Shown one piece after another: positions 35,730-43,388 of a stretch of DNA of 54,815 nucleotides; position 1 is the first letter of the stretch, and the number at the start of each line of letters is the position of its first letter. This stretch comes from Elainella sp. Prado103 (GTDB lineage: Bacteria > Cyanobacteriota > Cyanobacteriia > Elainellales > Elainellaceae). The translations under genes and the position numbers were made by a program. The stretch spans positions 1 through 54,815 of the forward strand of contig JALOOM010000059.1 in the NCBI GenBank assembly GCA_025454395.1. Direction: 5' to 3'. A model generated the notes under the pieces. The model did no database searches. It saw only the letters and a list, made by a program, of their open reading frames with translations, and was not told where the DNA came from.

Positions 35730-35765
35730 GCTACCCCCTAGAGCAACTGGCGCAGGAGGTAGCCT
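35717..35765 (+). promoter_or_regulatory. Candidate -1 programmed ribosomal frameshift signal
   Basis: The heptamer G-GGG-GGA (35717-35723, in the chaperone frame) allows both tRNAs to slip back one base onto GGG-GGG. After a four-base spacer comes a stem-loop. The arm AGGCTACC (35728-35735) pairs perfectly with GGTAGCCT (35758-35765); after one mismatch three further pairs (35737-35739 with 35754-35756) extend the stem, leaving a 14-base loop. The chaperone stop TAG (35727-35729) overlaps the base of the stem. The spacer is slightly shorter than the usual five to nine bases. Confidence 0.6.
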
Positions 35766-35884
35766 TTATTGCCTACCACTTCCACTGGTCGCAGTCCGAA
35801 GTGATGGCGTTGGAGCATCAGGATCGCCGCCACTGGGTCAACGAGATTTCGAGCATCAATCAGAGGATGAATCAGCATGAGTGA
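35723..35884 (+). CDS. DUF6760-like/GpE-like extension, probably made as a -1 frameshift fusion to the chaperone
   Basis: A 53-codon frame, in -1 relative to the chaperone, reads VGYPLEQLAQEVAFIAYHF, then HWSQSEVMALEHQDRRHW, and ends INQRMNQHE with TGA at 35882-35884. It resembles the small eCIS protein DUF6760 and, by its FHW motif and short helical layout, phage P2 GpE, which P2 makes through a -1 frameshift. From the preceding in-frame TGA no ATG, GTG or TTG precedes the conserved part; the first codon after the slip is ATT at 35723. Independent initiation would need a rare start. It overlaps the next gene's ATG (35877) by eight bases. Coding reality is well supported; the mode of translation is inferred. 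Confidence 0.7.
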   Translation: MVGYPLEQLAQEVAFIAYHFHWSQSEVMALEHQDRRHWVNEISSINQRMNQHE

Positions 35885-36641
35885 TTTTCAACCCACCATC
35901 AAACCACTTGTGCACGATCGCCACAGGATTGGAGTCGTACAAAACTTTCGGCCCACTTTTCGGCCTCGCACGCACAGCACCATTGTCACCTTTGCCCAGG
36001 ACATCATGCAGCGGTATGAAACCCAACAAAATTTAGGGACAGCCATCAATCTAACCTTACAGCGTAATCCTCCCATCATTACGTTTCGATCAACCCAACC
36101 GTTTTATCAAACCCAATATTCTCCCCATCTTGCTTTTGTTTTATTGAATTGCCAACCACCAGAAGCCAGAGAAGCTTTACCACTGCCTCAAATCAAATTT
36201 CAACAAACCCTGGTTACGACTGAAAACCTGGTGCATCGTCTGAGTACCCGCATTGAGCGGATTGAAACTGTCACCGCCACCACAAACAAAGCCAAGCCTC
36301 TGGCAGTTTCTATGGATGCACCACCACCCAAGCAGGCATCCTCTCAGCATCGCCTGGTACAAGCGGAGCCGGTTTCTCAGATTGTTCGCCGATCGATTCC
36401 AGCTAACGTGATGGGATCACTCTTGAATACCCAACAAAACTCATACACCGCTTTGAACCAACAGCCATTGCATCAGCAGGAATATCAGGATCCTTCGGTC
36501 ATGAGCAGACATTCATTCCCTCATTCTGGTTTTGTGGCCGACCCGAACAGCTTAGTGGATGTCAATCGGCTGACGGATCAGGTGGTGCAGGCGATCGATC
36601 GTCGCATGGTGGCCTACCGCGAACGGTTGGGGAGGGCTTGA
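35877..36641 (+). CDS. Uncharacterised eCIS operon protein, 254 aa
   Basis: I do not recognise a characterised domain. The N-terminal 100 residues are mixed (FRPTFRPRTHSTIVTFAQD, HLAFVLLNC), the middle is Gln/Ser/Pro-rich and probably disordered, and the C-terminal 30 residues are a conserved-looking helix (LVDVNRLTDQVVQAIDRR, then AYRERLGRA). Similar short C-terminal helices occur in eCIS proteins at this position in other bacteria, so it probably belongs to the particle or its assembly. It sits where a tape-measure or baseplate adaptor gene might be expected, but is short for a tape measure. The ATG lies inside the end of the preceding small frame. Confidence 0.7.
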   Translation: MSDFQPTIKPLVHDRHRIGVVQNFRPTFRPRTHSTIVTFAQDIMQRYETQQNLGTAINLTLQRNPPIITFRSTQPFYQTQYSPHLAFVLLNCQPPEAREALPLPQIKFQQTLVTTENLVHRLSTRIERIETVTATTNKAKPLAVSMDAPPPKQASSQHRLVQAEPVSQIVRRSIPANVMGSLLNTQQNSYTALNQQPLHQQEYQDPSVMSRHSFPHSGFVADPNSLVDVNRLTDQVVQAIDRRMVAYRERLGRA

Positions 36642-36644
36642 TCG

Positions 36645-37385
36645 ATGACAGCATTCATTGCGCTTTCTATGTCTGCACAAACTTTCGCAAAACTGACGAT
36701 TCATAATCAAGACACCAACCATTCTATTAAGGTTTTGTTTAATCCCGATGAATACACAGTAAACAAAAGTAATACCTTTGCACAGGCGGCAGTTCCGGGA
36801 AACCGAGCCCCGATTTTGCAGTATGTTCATGGTGATCTACAAACGCTAGAGATGGAATTGTTGGTTGATACCCATGAGAAACATGAGAACCAAAATCGGG
36901 CGGGTGATGATGTTCGCAAAATCACGACTCAGATTACTGATTTGATGAATAAAAATCCTAAAACCCATGCGCCGCCGGTGCTGCTGCTGACCTGGGGAGA
37001 CTCGGCAATGGGTTCTAAGTCCTGGGGAAATCAGGAATCCTTCACCTGTGTGCTGGCAAAAGTCAGCCAGCGATTTGTCATGTTTTTGCCCAACGGAACT
37101 CCAGTGCGGGCCAAGCTCCAGGTCACCTTCCACGAATACGCCGATCCAACCTTGGCGGCCAAAGATGAAAAGACCGAAACGGCAGATTTTTCTGCTCTCT
37201 ATGTGGTGCATCAGGGAGAAACGCTGAGCAGCATTGCCAACAAAGTTTATGAGAATCCTACTTTTTGGCGAGTGATCGCCCTCCGTAACCAGATTGAGAA
37301 TCCTAAAGTGCTGCCTGTAGGAACCCGTTTACTGATTCCTCAACTGCCCTTTCGGGATCCAGACAGTGGGGAGGTAATTCAGTAG
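36645..37385 (+). CDS. LysM-containing tube-initiator/baseplate protein (Afp7/Cis7-like)
   Basis: A 246-aa protein. The N-terminal domain (AKLTIHNQDTNHSIKVLFNP, PPVLLLTWGDS, FTCVLAKVSQRFVMFLPNG, RAKLQVTFHEY) matches the phage gp53-type tube-initiation proteins of eCIS. The C-terminal LysM module (about 185-230: YVVHQGETLSSIANKVY, RLLIPQ) may hold it to the baseplate hub, as for T4 gp53, or contact peptidoglycan. The start is four bases after the preceding stop, and the hub gene follows after one base, so the three are translationally linked. Confidence 0.88.
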   Translation: MTAFIALSMSAQTFAKLTIHNQDTNHSIKVLFNPDEYTVNKSNTFAQAAVPGNRAPILQYVHGDLQTLEMELLVDTHEKHENQNRAGDDVRKITTQITDLMNKNPKTHAPPVLLLTWGDSAMGSKSWGNQESFTCVLAKVSQRFVMFLPNGTPVRAKLQVTFHEYADPTLAAKDEKTETADFSALYVVHQGETLSSIANKVYENPTFWRVIALRNQIENPKVLPVGTRLLIPQLPFRDPDSGEVIQ

Positions 37386-37386
37386 T

Positions 37387-38619
37387 ATGGCTCTCTATCG
37401 TCAATATGCCCCCGATTTTAAGATTGAAATTAATGGTGAGGAAATTCCGGCTGAGTTGCGATCGTCCATTACCAGTGTGGTTTACCAGGATGGTCGCAAT
37501 GCAGCCGATCGCGTGGAAGTGGAATTTGCCAACACCAATTTGCGCTGGCTACAAAACCATATTCGCGGACTGGGATTTCGCCCCTATCCGACGGGGGTGA
37601 AAATCGGTTCCGTGGGAGATGCTAGTTTTGCCGATCGCAATCTCTTCGATATCGATAATAAACTTAGTTTTGCCGTTGGCTATGCTCCCGATCCGTTAGA
37701 GAAGGTTTTTCTGGGCGAGATTACAGGCGTTGAGGCCGACTTTCCAACGAGCGGTATGCCTGCCATGAGGCTGATTGCCCATGACTATCTGCATCGTCTC
37801 TCAGCGGGCAGCTACGCCCGTGGATTTGGCATTCTGCCTGATTTTTTGATTGCAGCGCTCCTCAGTGCCGAAAATTTGTTGCTGCCAGCCATTGATCCAG
37901 TGGGAGTGGGCAGTCCCTCCATCGCTCTAGCAGCTCTGGATGCCATATTTAAGAAAACAGGAAGCAAACAAAAGGGTCAGAGTGATCTGGAATTGCTCAA
38001 AGAATTAGCCGAACGGTATGATGCCGATTTTTGGGTGGAAGGAGATGTGCTTTATTTATCTCGCTTCATCAAAGAATATGAACCTCGTTTGACGTTGACT
38101 TGGGGGGAAACCCTGCTCAATTTCTCGCCTAAAGTCAGCACGGTGGGGCAGATTGCTGGCATTTCGATGAAATTTACCCTCAGTGGTGTCTCTGCTTTAA
38201 TTGGATTTTTGTTAACAGTGTTTTGGGATTTCGATCGCGAGCGCTTGGGGGTTAGCGTTATCCCCGATGTAGCGGTCAACATTGGCGGGATTGCACCTGT
38301 CTATAATACAAAAGTGGTCACTCAATCGTTAGTGGGTGGCCCTGTGATGACTCTAATTCACAGTCATTTGAGCAATCCAGCAGATATTACCAATAGTGTT
38401 TTTAAGATTGTTCGCAAGTTGCGTCAAACACTGAACAATCGCCTGACTGGGCAGGGTTCTGCCATTGGCGATCCGCGTATCCGAGCGGGTACTGTGATCA
38501 AACTAGAAGGATTAGGCCCCGATTTTAGTGGCAACTACCGGGTCACCAGCGCCAATCATCTGATTGATGGGAGCGGCTACCGGACTGTTTTCAAAGTGAG
38601 TAAGGAGATCCTGCCATGA
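37387..38619 (+). CDS. Baseplate hub protein, phage late-control gpD-like (Cis8 N-terminal half)
   Basis: A 410-aa protein of the gpD/T4 gp27-like hub family. Typical elements are YAPDFKIEINGEEIP near the start, a barrel-forming middle (FLGEITGVEADFP, ELAERYDADFWVEGDVLYL), and GTVIKLEGLGPDFSGNYRV near the end. It should form the trimeric hub that joins tube and spike. In Afp8 this part is fused to the spike; here the spike is a separate gene overlapping by four bases (ATGA). A hydrophobic segment (SALIGFLLTVFW, about 277-288) is an unexpected feature inside the hub. Confidence 0.9.
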   Translation: MALYRQYAPDFKIEINGEEIPAELRSSITSVVYQDGRNAADRVEVEFANTNLRWLQNHIRGLGFRPYPTGVKIGSVGDASFADRNLFDIDNKLSFAVGYAPDPLEKVFLGEITGVEADFPTSGMPAMRLIAHDYLHRLSAGSYARGFGILPDFLIAALLSAENLLLPAIDPVGVGSPSIALAALDAIFKKTGSKQKGQSDLELLKELAERYDADFWVEGDVLYLSRFIKEYEPRLTLTWGETLLNFSPKVSTVGQIAGISMKFTLSGVSALIGFLLTVFWDFDRERLGVSVIPDVAVNIGGIAPVYNTKVVTQSLVGGPVMTLIHSHLSNPADITNSVFKIVRKLRQTLNNRLTGQGSAIGDPRIRAGTVIKLEGLGPDFSGNYRVTSANHLIDGSGYRTVFKVSKEILP

Positions 38620-39320
38620 CTAAAGCTGAGGTGAGTTGGGATATTGTCGCCAGTTCAGGTGATGACGAAGAGGAATCTGGCAAGAAGTTTTATGGAGTGA
38701 CAACGGGAATTGTGGTGGATGTTACGGATCCGCTGGGATTGGGGCGAGTACAAGTTCAGCTTGCCATGATGACTTGCGGTGATGTGAGTGCTTGGGCTCG
38801 CGTTGCTACCCCGATGGCTGGTTCATCGCTGATTCCGAGTGTTGCGGGCTATGGCTTCTACTTTATTCCTGAAATTGGCACAGAGGTGCTAGTTGTTTTT
38901 GAAAACGGAGATATGAATCATCCCTTTGTGATTGGCTGTTTATGGAATAGTTTGCCACCGGCTGCCCGCCCGCCTGTGCCATCACCTTTAGCTGGAATTC
39001 GCGGCATCCGCACAACCGTGGGCAGTCAGGTCGTCTTCTCAGATCTCACCTCTTCAATCTTTATCCAGAACGGCCCTACTCTGACCCAGCCCTCGATCCC
39101 TTCTCCGGTTGGCCCGTCCCAGACGATCGCCCTCACTCCCGATGGCATCAACATGACAGGCACCAGCATGAAGGTGCTCTGTGGAGCGACAAGCTTTATC
39201 GTTACGCCAACCAGTATCACCATGCAAGCCGGTGGCAGCACCCTGGCGGTAACTCCCGATGGCATTGTGATGACTGCCCCACAAATCTCAATTTTTGGTG
39301 CTCAGGTCAGGATCAATTAA
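38616..39320 (+). CDS. Spike protein, baseplate assembly gpV-like (Cis8 C-terminal half)
   Basis: A 234-aa central spike. The OB-fold segment (YGVTTGIVVDVTDPLGLGRVQ, split here as a motif; VQLAMMTCGDVSAWARVA) is followed by the strongly conserved GTEVLVVFENGDMNHPFVIG and IGCLWN. The C-terminal part repeats LTPDGINMTG-like and VTPDGIVMTA-like units, as expected for the triple beta-helix needle. The gene overlaps the hub gene by four bases. Together with hub and PAAR tip it makes the piercing end of the particle. Confidence 0.92.
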   Translation: MTKAEVSWDIVASSGDDEEESGKKFYGVTTGIVVDVTDPLGLGRVQVQLAMMTCGDVSAWARVATPMAGSSLIPSVAGYGFYFIPEIGTEVLVVFENGDMNHPFVIGCLWNSLPPAARPPVPSPLAGIRGIRTTVGSQVVFSDLTSSIFIQNGPTLTQPSIPSPVGPSQTIALTPDGINMTGTSMKVLCGATSFIVTPTSITMQAGGSTLAVTPDGIVMTAPQISIFGAQVRIN

Positions 39321-39331
39321 AGGAGAAAGCG

Positions 39332-39619
39332 ATGCCATTTGCAGCCCGTGTGACCGATCAGACGCTTCCCCCTCACGGTGGAGTCATTACTGGCCCTGGA
39401 GTGCCTACGGTCTTGATTGAGGGATTGCCCGCCGCTGTGGTAGGAGACATGTTTACCTGCGCGTTACCCCCTCTGGCTGGCCCTCACCCACCGACTCCTT
39501 TTCTCAAGGGTAGTTTGACGGTGCTAATTGGCGGTCGCCCAGCCTTGAGAGTGGGAGACATATCCAGTTGTGGTGCCCCGATCGCCACTGGAGCCGCAAC
39601 CGTCATGATTGGTGGATAA
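39332..39619 (+). CDS. PAAR-domain tip protein
   Basis: A 95-aa protein covering a full PAAR domain: ARVTDQTLPPHGGVITGPG at the start, then VLIEGLPAAVVGD, VLIGGRPALRVGDISSCG and a final TVMIGG. PAAR proteins form a sharp cone with a metal site on the end of the spike and can carry cargo. No extra toxin domain is attached. AGGAGAAAGCG lies before the ATG. Confidence 0.95.
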   Translation: MPFAARVTDQTLPPHGGVITGPGVPTVLIEGLPAAVVGDMFTCALPPLAGPHPPTPFLKGSLTVLIGGRPALRVGDISSCGAPIATGAATVMIGG

Positions 39620-39636
39620 ACATTACCAGGAATTGC

Positions 39637-40050
39637 ATGATGACCATTGAAGTCGATAAAGCATTTTTAGGCATTGGATGGAGTTTCCCGGTACAACCTG
39701 ATCCAACAGGTGAAATTGCTTTGTCGGCTTACGAAAAAGATATTCAAGAAGCAATTCAAATTATTTTAGGAACCAATGCCAATGAACGGGTTATGCGACC
39801 TGATTTTGGGGCCAATTTAAACGCATTAATGTTTGAGCCTCTGAACCCGACAACGATCGCCCTGACCAAAAAACGGGTACTCGAAGCATTAACGGTTTGG
39901 GAACCGCGTATTGATAGCATCACGCTACAGGTCAGCCCTAATCTGGCTTTGGGTCAACTGCTGATCGATATCAACTACCGGGTGCGGGTGACCAACACCT
40001 TCTACAACCTGGTTTATCCTTTCTATCTCCTGGAGGGCAAAGAGCGATGA
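39637..40050 (+). CDS. gp25/GpW-like baseplate wedge protein (Afp9/Cis9-like)
   Basis: A 137-aa baseplate protein of the T4 gp25 family. It shows LGIGWSFPVQ at the start, then GTNANERVMRPDFGANLNA, the conserved core of the family, and a terminal region with INYRVRVTN. gp25-like proteins nucleate sheath assembly on the baseplate. The ATG at 39637 follows CCAGGAATT; an upstream alternative frame extension runs across the PAAR stop and has no homology. The stop overlaps the next gene's start (ATGA). Confidence 0.93.
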   Translation: MMTIEVDKAFLGIGWSFPVQPDPTGEIALSAYEKDIQEAIQIILGTNANERVMRPDFGANLNALMFEPLNPTTIALTKKRVLEALTVWEPRIDSITLQVSPNLALGQLLIDINYRVRVTNTFYNLVYPFYLLEGKER

Positions 40051-43000
40051 CAAACACCCCTCTTCTAGATAACCGTAATGATCAGGCAATCGTCCAAGAT
40101 TTGCTGACTCGAATACCCGCCTACGTGCCAGGATGGACACTTGCGGGCGAGGGGGCGGGCTGGGCAATGGTGCAAATTTATGCCCGCTACCTCAAAGCGT
40201 TGGGAGAATGCTTGAACCAATCCGTCAACAAAAATAAACTGGCCTTTTTAGAACAACTGGGAATCAACCTTTTACCCGCCCAAGCAGGACGCGCCCCCCT
40301 AGTTTTCCAGCCCATTGCCAATCTTGGTGATAGCCGTATTCCAGCCGCCACCAGGGTTGGAGCCAAACTGCCCAACTCGTCGCAACCCCTGATCTTTGAA
40401 ACGGAGCAGGCGATCGCCCTGACTGCTGCCCAACTGGTCAAAGTGGTGTCGCTTGATCCCGGCAGAGATGGCTATGCCGATCATTCTTCAGACCTGCAAA
40501 CCCAGCAGCCGTTTACGCTGTTTTCCCATCTACAACCTACCCCTCATGAACTTTATCTGGCCCATGACACCGTACTTGCCCTGGCCGGACAATGCACTGT
40601 TGAGGTTGAATTTGATTTGATTACGCCTGCCAGTCAGCCCTTAAAAATTGCCTGGGAATATTGGGATGGCAAAGTTTGGCGGGCATTCAAAGAATTTCAA
40701 CAACAAGATATTTCCAATGAAAGTTTCGATGCCACAGATGGCTTAACTCGCAATGGAACAATTCGGTTAGCGGCAGACTGCGCCAATACCGAAAAAACAA
40801 CGGTCAATGGTATTGAAGCTTATTGGATCCGTGGACGATTGATGCAATTATTGCAGCCTGATCTGAGCAATCAGCTAGCACAAGCATCCAGTATCCGATT
40901 ACGAACGGTCATTGATAAGCAAACTCGCTGGCTGCAAAGCGTTAAAAGATTGGCTTCAGCTTCAACGGCTTCTGTAAAAGGGGTTGTCAGGGATGCATCT
41001 GGTGAAGCCTTATCTGCAATGGTTTTGTTTGTGCGACAGTCCGCCGCAGATTTATATCCAGGGCGAGAACAGATCACCCAGTCAGATGGCAGTTACTTAT
41101 TCCCTTCGCCACAATCGAATACCATTGATGGATTTTCGATTAATGCCACTTATCAATTCTCAATTGCTGGTGAGAGTACACCCGTTTTTAACGGTCAACT
41201 GGCAATCGCAGCAGAATCACTGCAAATGAACTTTACCCTGCAACGAGGTGCCGTGCTGGATTCAGCTTTTTCAGATGGTCTAAAGCTTGATCTCAGCCAA
41301 ACCATGTATCCTTTTGGCAAACAACCCCAACCTGGCAGTACGTTTTACCTGCAAAGCAAGGAAGCCTTTAGCAAATTGGGTGCCGAAGTAAAGCTATATG
41401 CCCAAACCACGGATGAATCTTTTGCGGGTGTACCTGGAACCGGAAGTAATCAGATTCTAGAACCAGTGCTGGTTCCAGAGTATTGGAATGGACAGCAGTG
41501 GCGTATACTTGCTGCGATTCAAAGTATTCCAGATAGCTCTGTTTTTTCCACCTTTTTTAGAACCAGAATTAGTATTTTTCAATTCAAAGTTCCAGAAGAT
41601 TGGCAGCCGACCACAGTCAATGGTCAAGAGGGTTGGTGGATGCGCCTGCGGCTCAAGAGTGGTGGTTTTGGTGTCAAACGCACATTGAGATGGAGTACGG
41701 GAACCCCAGAAACAAATAACGAAATTACTTTTGTTGAGACCATTCCACCTGCCTGGTTTCCGCCTCATTTAGGGTATCTCTACCGATCGCCCTGGTCACA
41801 ACCTCAACACTGTTTGACCTACAACGATTTTCAGTATCTCGATCGCAGTGAAGATTTGCGATCGCCCGGTCGTAGCGTCACGCTCTACACCCCTGTTTCC
41901 GACTATACACCAGCCCTTTACTTGGGGTTTGACCACCCCCTGCCCGTGGATCAGATCAGCCTTTACCTGGCAATTCAGGAAAAAGAGGGTGAAAGTCGGG
42001 GGCCATTGATGCTCTGGGAGTATTGGGATGGGGCGAGCTGGCAGTCCCTGAGTGTGAGTGATGAAACCGCCAACCTATGTCTGCCAGGAATGTTGGCGTT
42101 TATTGGCCCAGCCGAAAGTCCTGCACTGAAACGCTTTGATGGAGAATGCTATTGGGTGCGGGGACGGCTGCGAGAGGATGGCACTCCCCGGCAAAGCCCG
42201 TTTTGGAGCGTTGATCTGAATGCCGTTTGGGCAAAACAAGTCCAGACTTTTACCGACGAAATTGTGGGTTCCAGTACCGAACAACCTCGTCAAACCTTCT
42301 TTTTGCGGCAACCACCTGTTTTACCGGGACAGGTGGTAGAAGTACGCGAACTGCAAGGTGCCCGGGCAGCGGTAGAGTTACCAATTTTGCGCGAAAAATT
42401 GCAACAGCAGGGGTTGAGCGATGCCGATATTCGGACTGTGACGGATCCGCGCACGGGCAAGGTGAATCAGGTGTGGGTGCGCTGGCAGGAGCGACCTAAT
42501 TTCTTCTTTTCCAGTGGCGGCGATCGCCACTACTTAATCGAACGCAGTCGCGGCAGATTGATTTTTGGCGACAACCAGCACGGTCGGGTTCCGGCGGCGG
42601 GTGTGGATAACATTCAGGTGCGCCTGTATCAATCGGGTGGAGGACTCCTCAGCAATGTTTCAGCCAACATGATTAACCAACTCCTGAGTGGAGTCCTAGC
42701 TCAAAAGGTCAGCAATCCCTGGGCGGCGGAAGGTGGGGCCGATGGCGAAAGCGAACAATCCGTGCTCAACCGGGGTTCCCAAAATTTAAGACATCGGCGA
42801 CAGGCAATCACCCTGACAGATTATGAAGCCCTGGCCCGCGAAGCGTCTCCTGCTGTGGCTGTGGCGCGGGCCCTGCCCACTACCCATCCCAGTGGTCGCC
42901 CTGCTGCGGGTTGGATCAAGCTAATCATTATGCCCCACAGTCAAGATGCCCAGCCCCAGCCCTCGTTTGAATTACGGCGACAGGTGCGGCAGTTTTTGCA

Positions 43001-43379
43001 GCGGCGATCCCCCGCCGCTATTGCCCAACAAATTTTTGTCACTGGCCCAGATTACCTACCTATTGGCGTTGCAGCCGTGATTGCACCACTCCATCCCGAA
43101 ACCGCAGGCGTGGTGGCAGAACAGGTGGAGCAAACTTTGGCGTACTTTCTGCATCCCCTGATGGGTGGCCCAGAATCAGCAGGATGGGCTTTTGGCAGGG
43201 ATGTGTATCTCTCGGATGTGGCGGCGATTCTGGAGCGGGTGCCGGGGGTGGATTACGTCAGCGAATTGAGCCTGTTACTGGATAATGCTCCCCAGGGAGA
43301 GGTGGTGCCTGTGCCGATCGATCGCATTGTGGTGGCGGGTCGGTTGCGAATTCGACTCACAGCAGCGGAGCGCATCTAG
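40047..43379 (+). CDS. Large baseplate J-like wedge protein (Afp11/Cis11-like) with Ig-like insertion
   Basis: An 1110-aa wedge protein. The N-terminus (RIPAYVPGWTLAGEGAG, LAFLEQLGINLLPAQAGRAP) and the C-terminal baseplate-J part (RLIFGDNQHGRVPAAG, LRHRRQAITLTDYEALAREAS, FGRDVYLSDVAAILERVPGV) match eCIS wedge proteins. Residues about 307-401 look like an inserted carboxypeptidase-regulatory Ig-like domain (VKGVVRDASGEALSAMVLFV, SDGSYLFPSP). It should form, with the next gene product, the iris ring around the hub that opens on contraction. It overlaps the gp25 gene by four bases. Confidence 0.92.
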   Translation: MTNTPLLDNRNDQAIVQDLLTRIPAYVPGWTLAGEGAGWAMVQIYARYLKALGECLNQSVNKNKLAFLEQLGINLLPAQAGRAPLVFQPIANLGDSRIPAATRVGAKLPNSSQPLIFETEQAIALTAAQLVKVVSLDPGRDGYADHSSDLQTQQPFTLFSHLQPTPHELYLAHDTVLALAGQCTVEVEFDLITPASQPLKIAWEYWDGKVWRAFKEFQQQDISNESFDATDGLTRNGTIRLAADCANTEKTTVNGIEAYWIRGRLMQLLQPDLSNQLAQASSIRLRTVIDKQTRWLQSVKRLASASTASVKGVVRDASGEALSAMVLFVRQSAADLYPGREQITQSDGSYLFPSPQSNTIDGFSINATYQFSIAGESTPVFNGQLAIAAESLQMNFTLQRGAVLDSAFSDGLKLDLSQTMYPFGKQPQPGSTFYLQSKEAFSKLGAEVKLYAQTTDESFAGVPGTGSNQILEPVLVPEYWNGQQWRILAAIQSIPDSSVFSTFFRTRISIFQFKVPEDWQPTTVNGQEGWWMRLRLKSGGFGVKRTLRWSTGTPETNNEITFVETIPPAWFPPHLGYLYRSPWSQPQHCLTYNDFQYLDRSEDLRSPGRSVTLYTPVSDYTPALYLGFDHPLPVDQISLYLAIQEKEGESRGPLMLWEYWDGASWQSLSVSDETANLCLPGMLAFIGPAESPALKRFDGECYWVRGRLREDGTPRQSPFWSVDLNAVWAKQVQTFTDEIVGSSTEQPRQTFFLRQPPVLPGQVVEVRELQGARAAVELPILREKLQQQGLSDADIRTVTDPRTGKVNQVWVRWQERPNFFFSSGGDRHYLIERSRGRLIFGDNQHGRVPAAGVDNIQVRLYQSGGGLLSNVSANMINQLLSGVLAQKVSNPWAAEGGADGESEQSVLNRGSQNLRHRRQAITLTDYEALAREASPAVAVARALPTTHPSGRPAAGWIKLIIMPHSQDAQPQPSFELRRQVRQFLQRRSPAAIAQQIFVTGPDYLPIGVAAVIAPLHPETAGVVAEQVEQTLAYFLHPLMGGPESAGWAFGRDVYLSDVAAILERVPGVDYVSELSLLLDNAPQGEVVPVPIDRIVVAGRLRIRLTAAERI

Positions 43380-43388
43380 GAGGAAATT

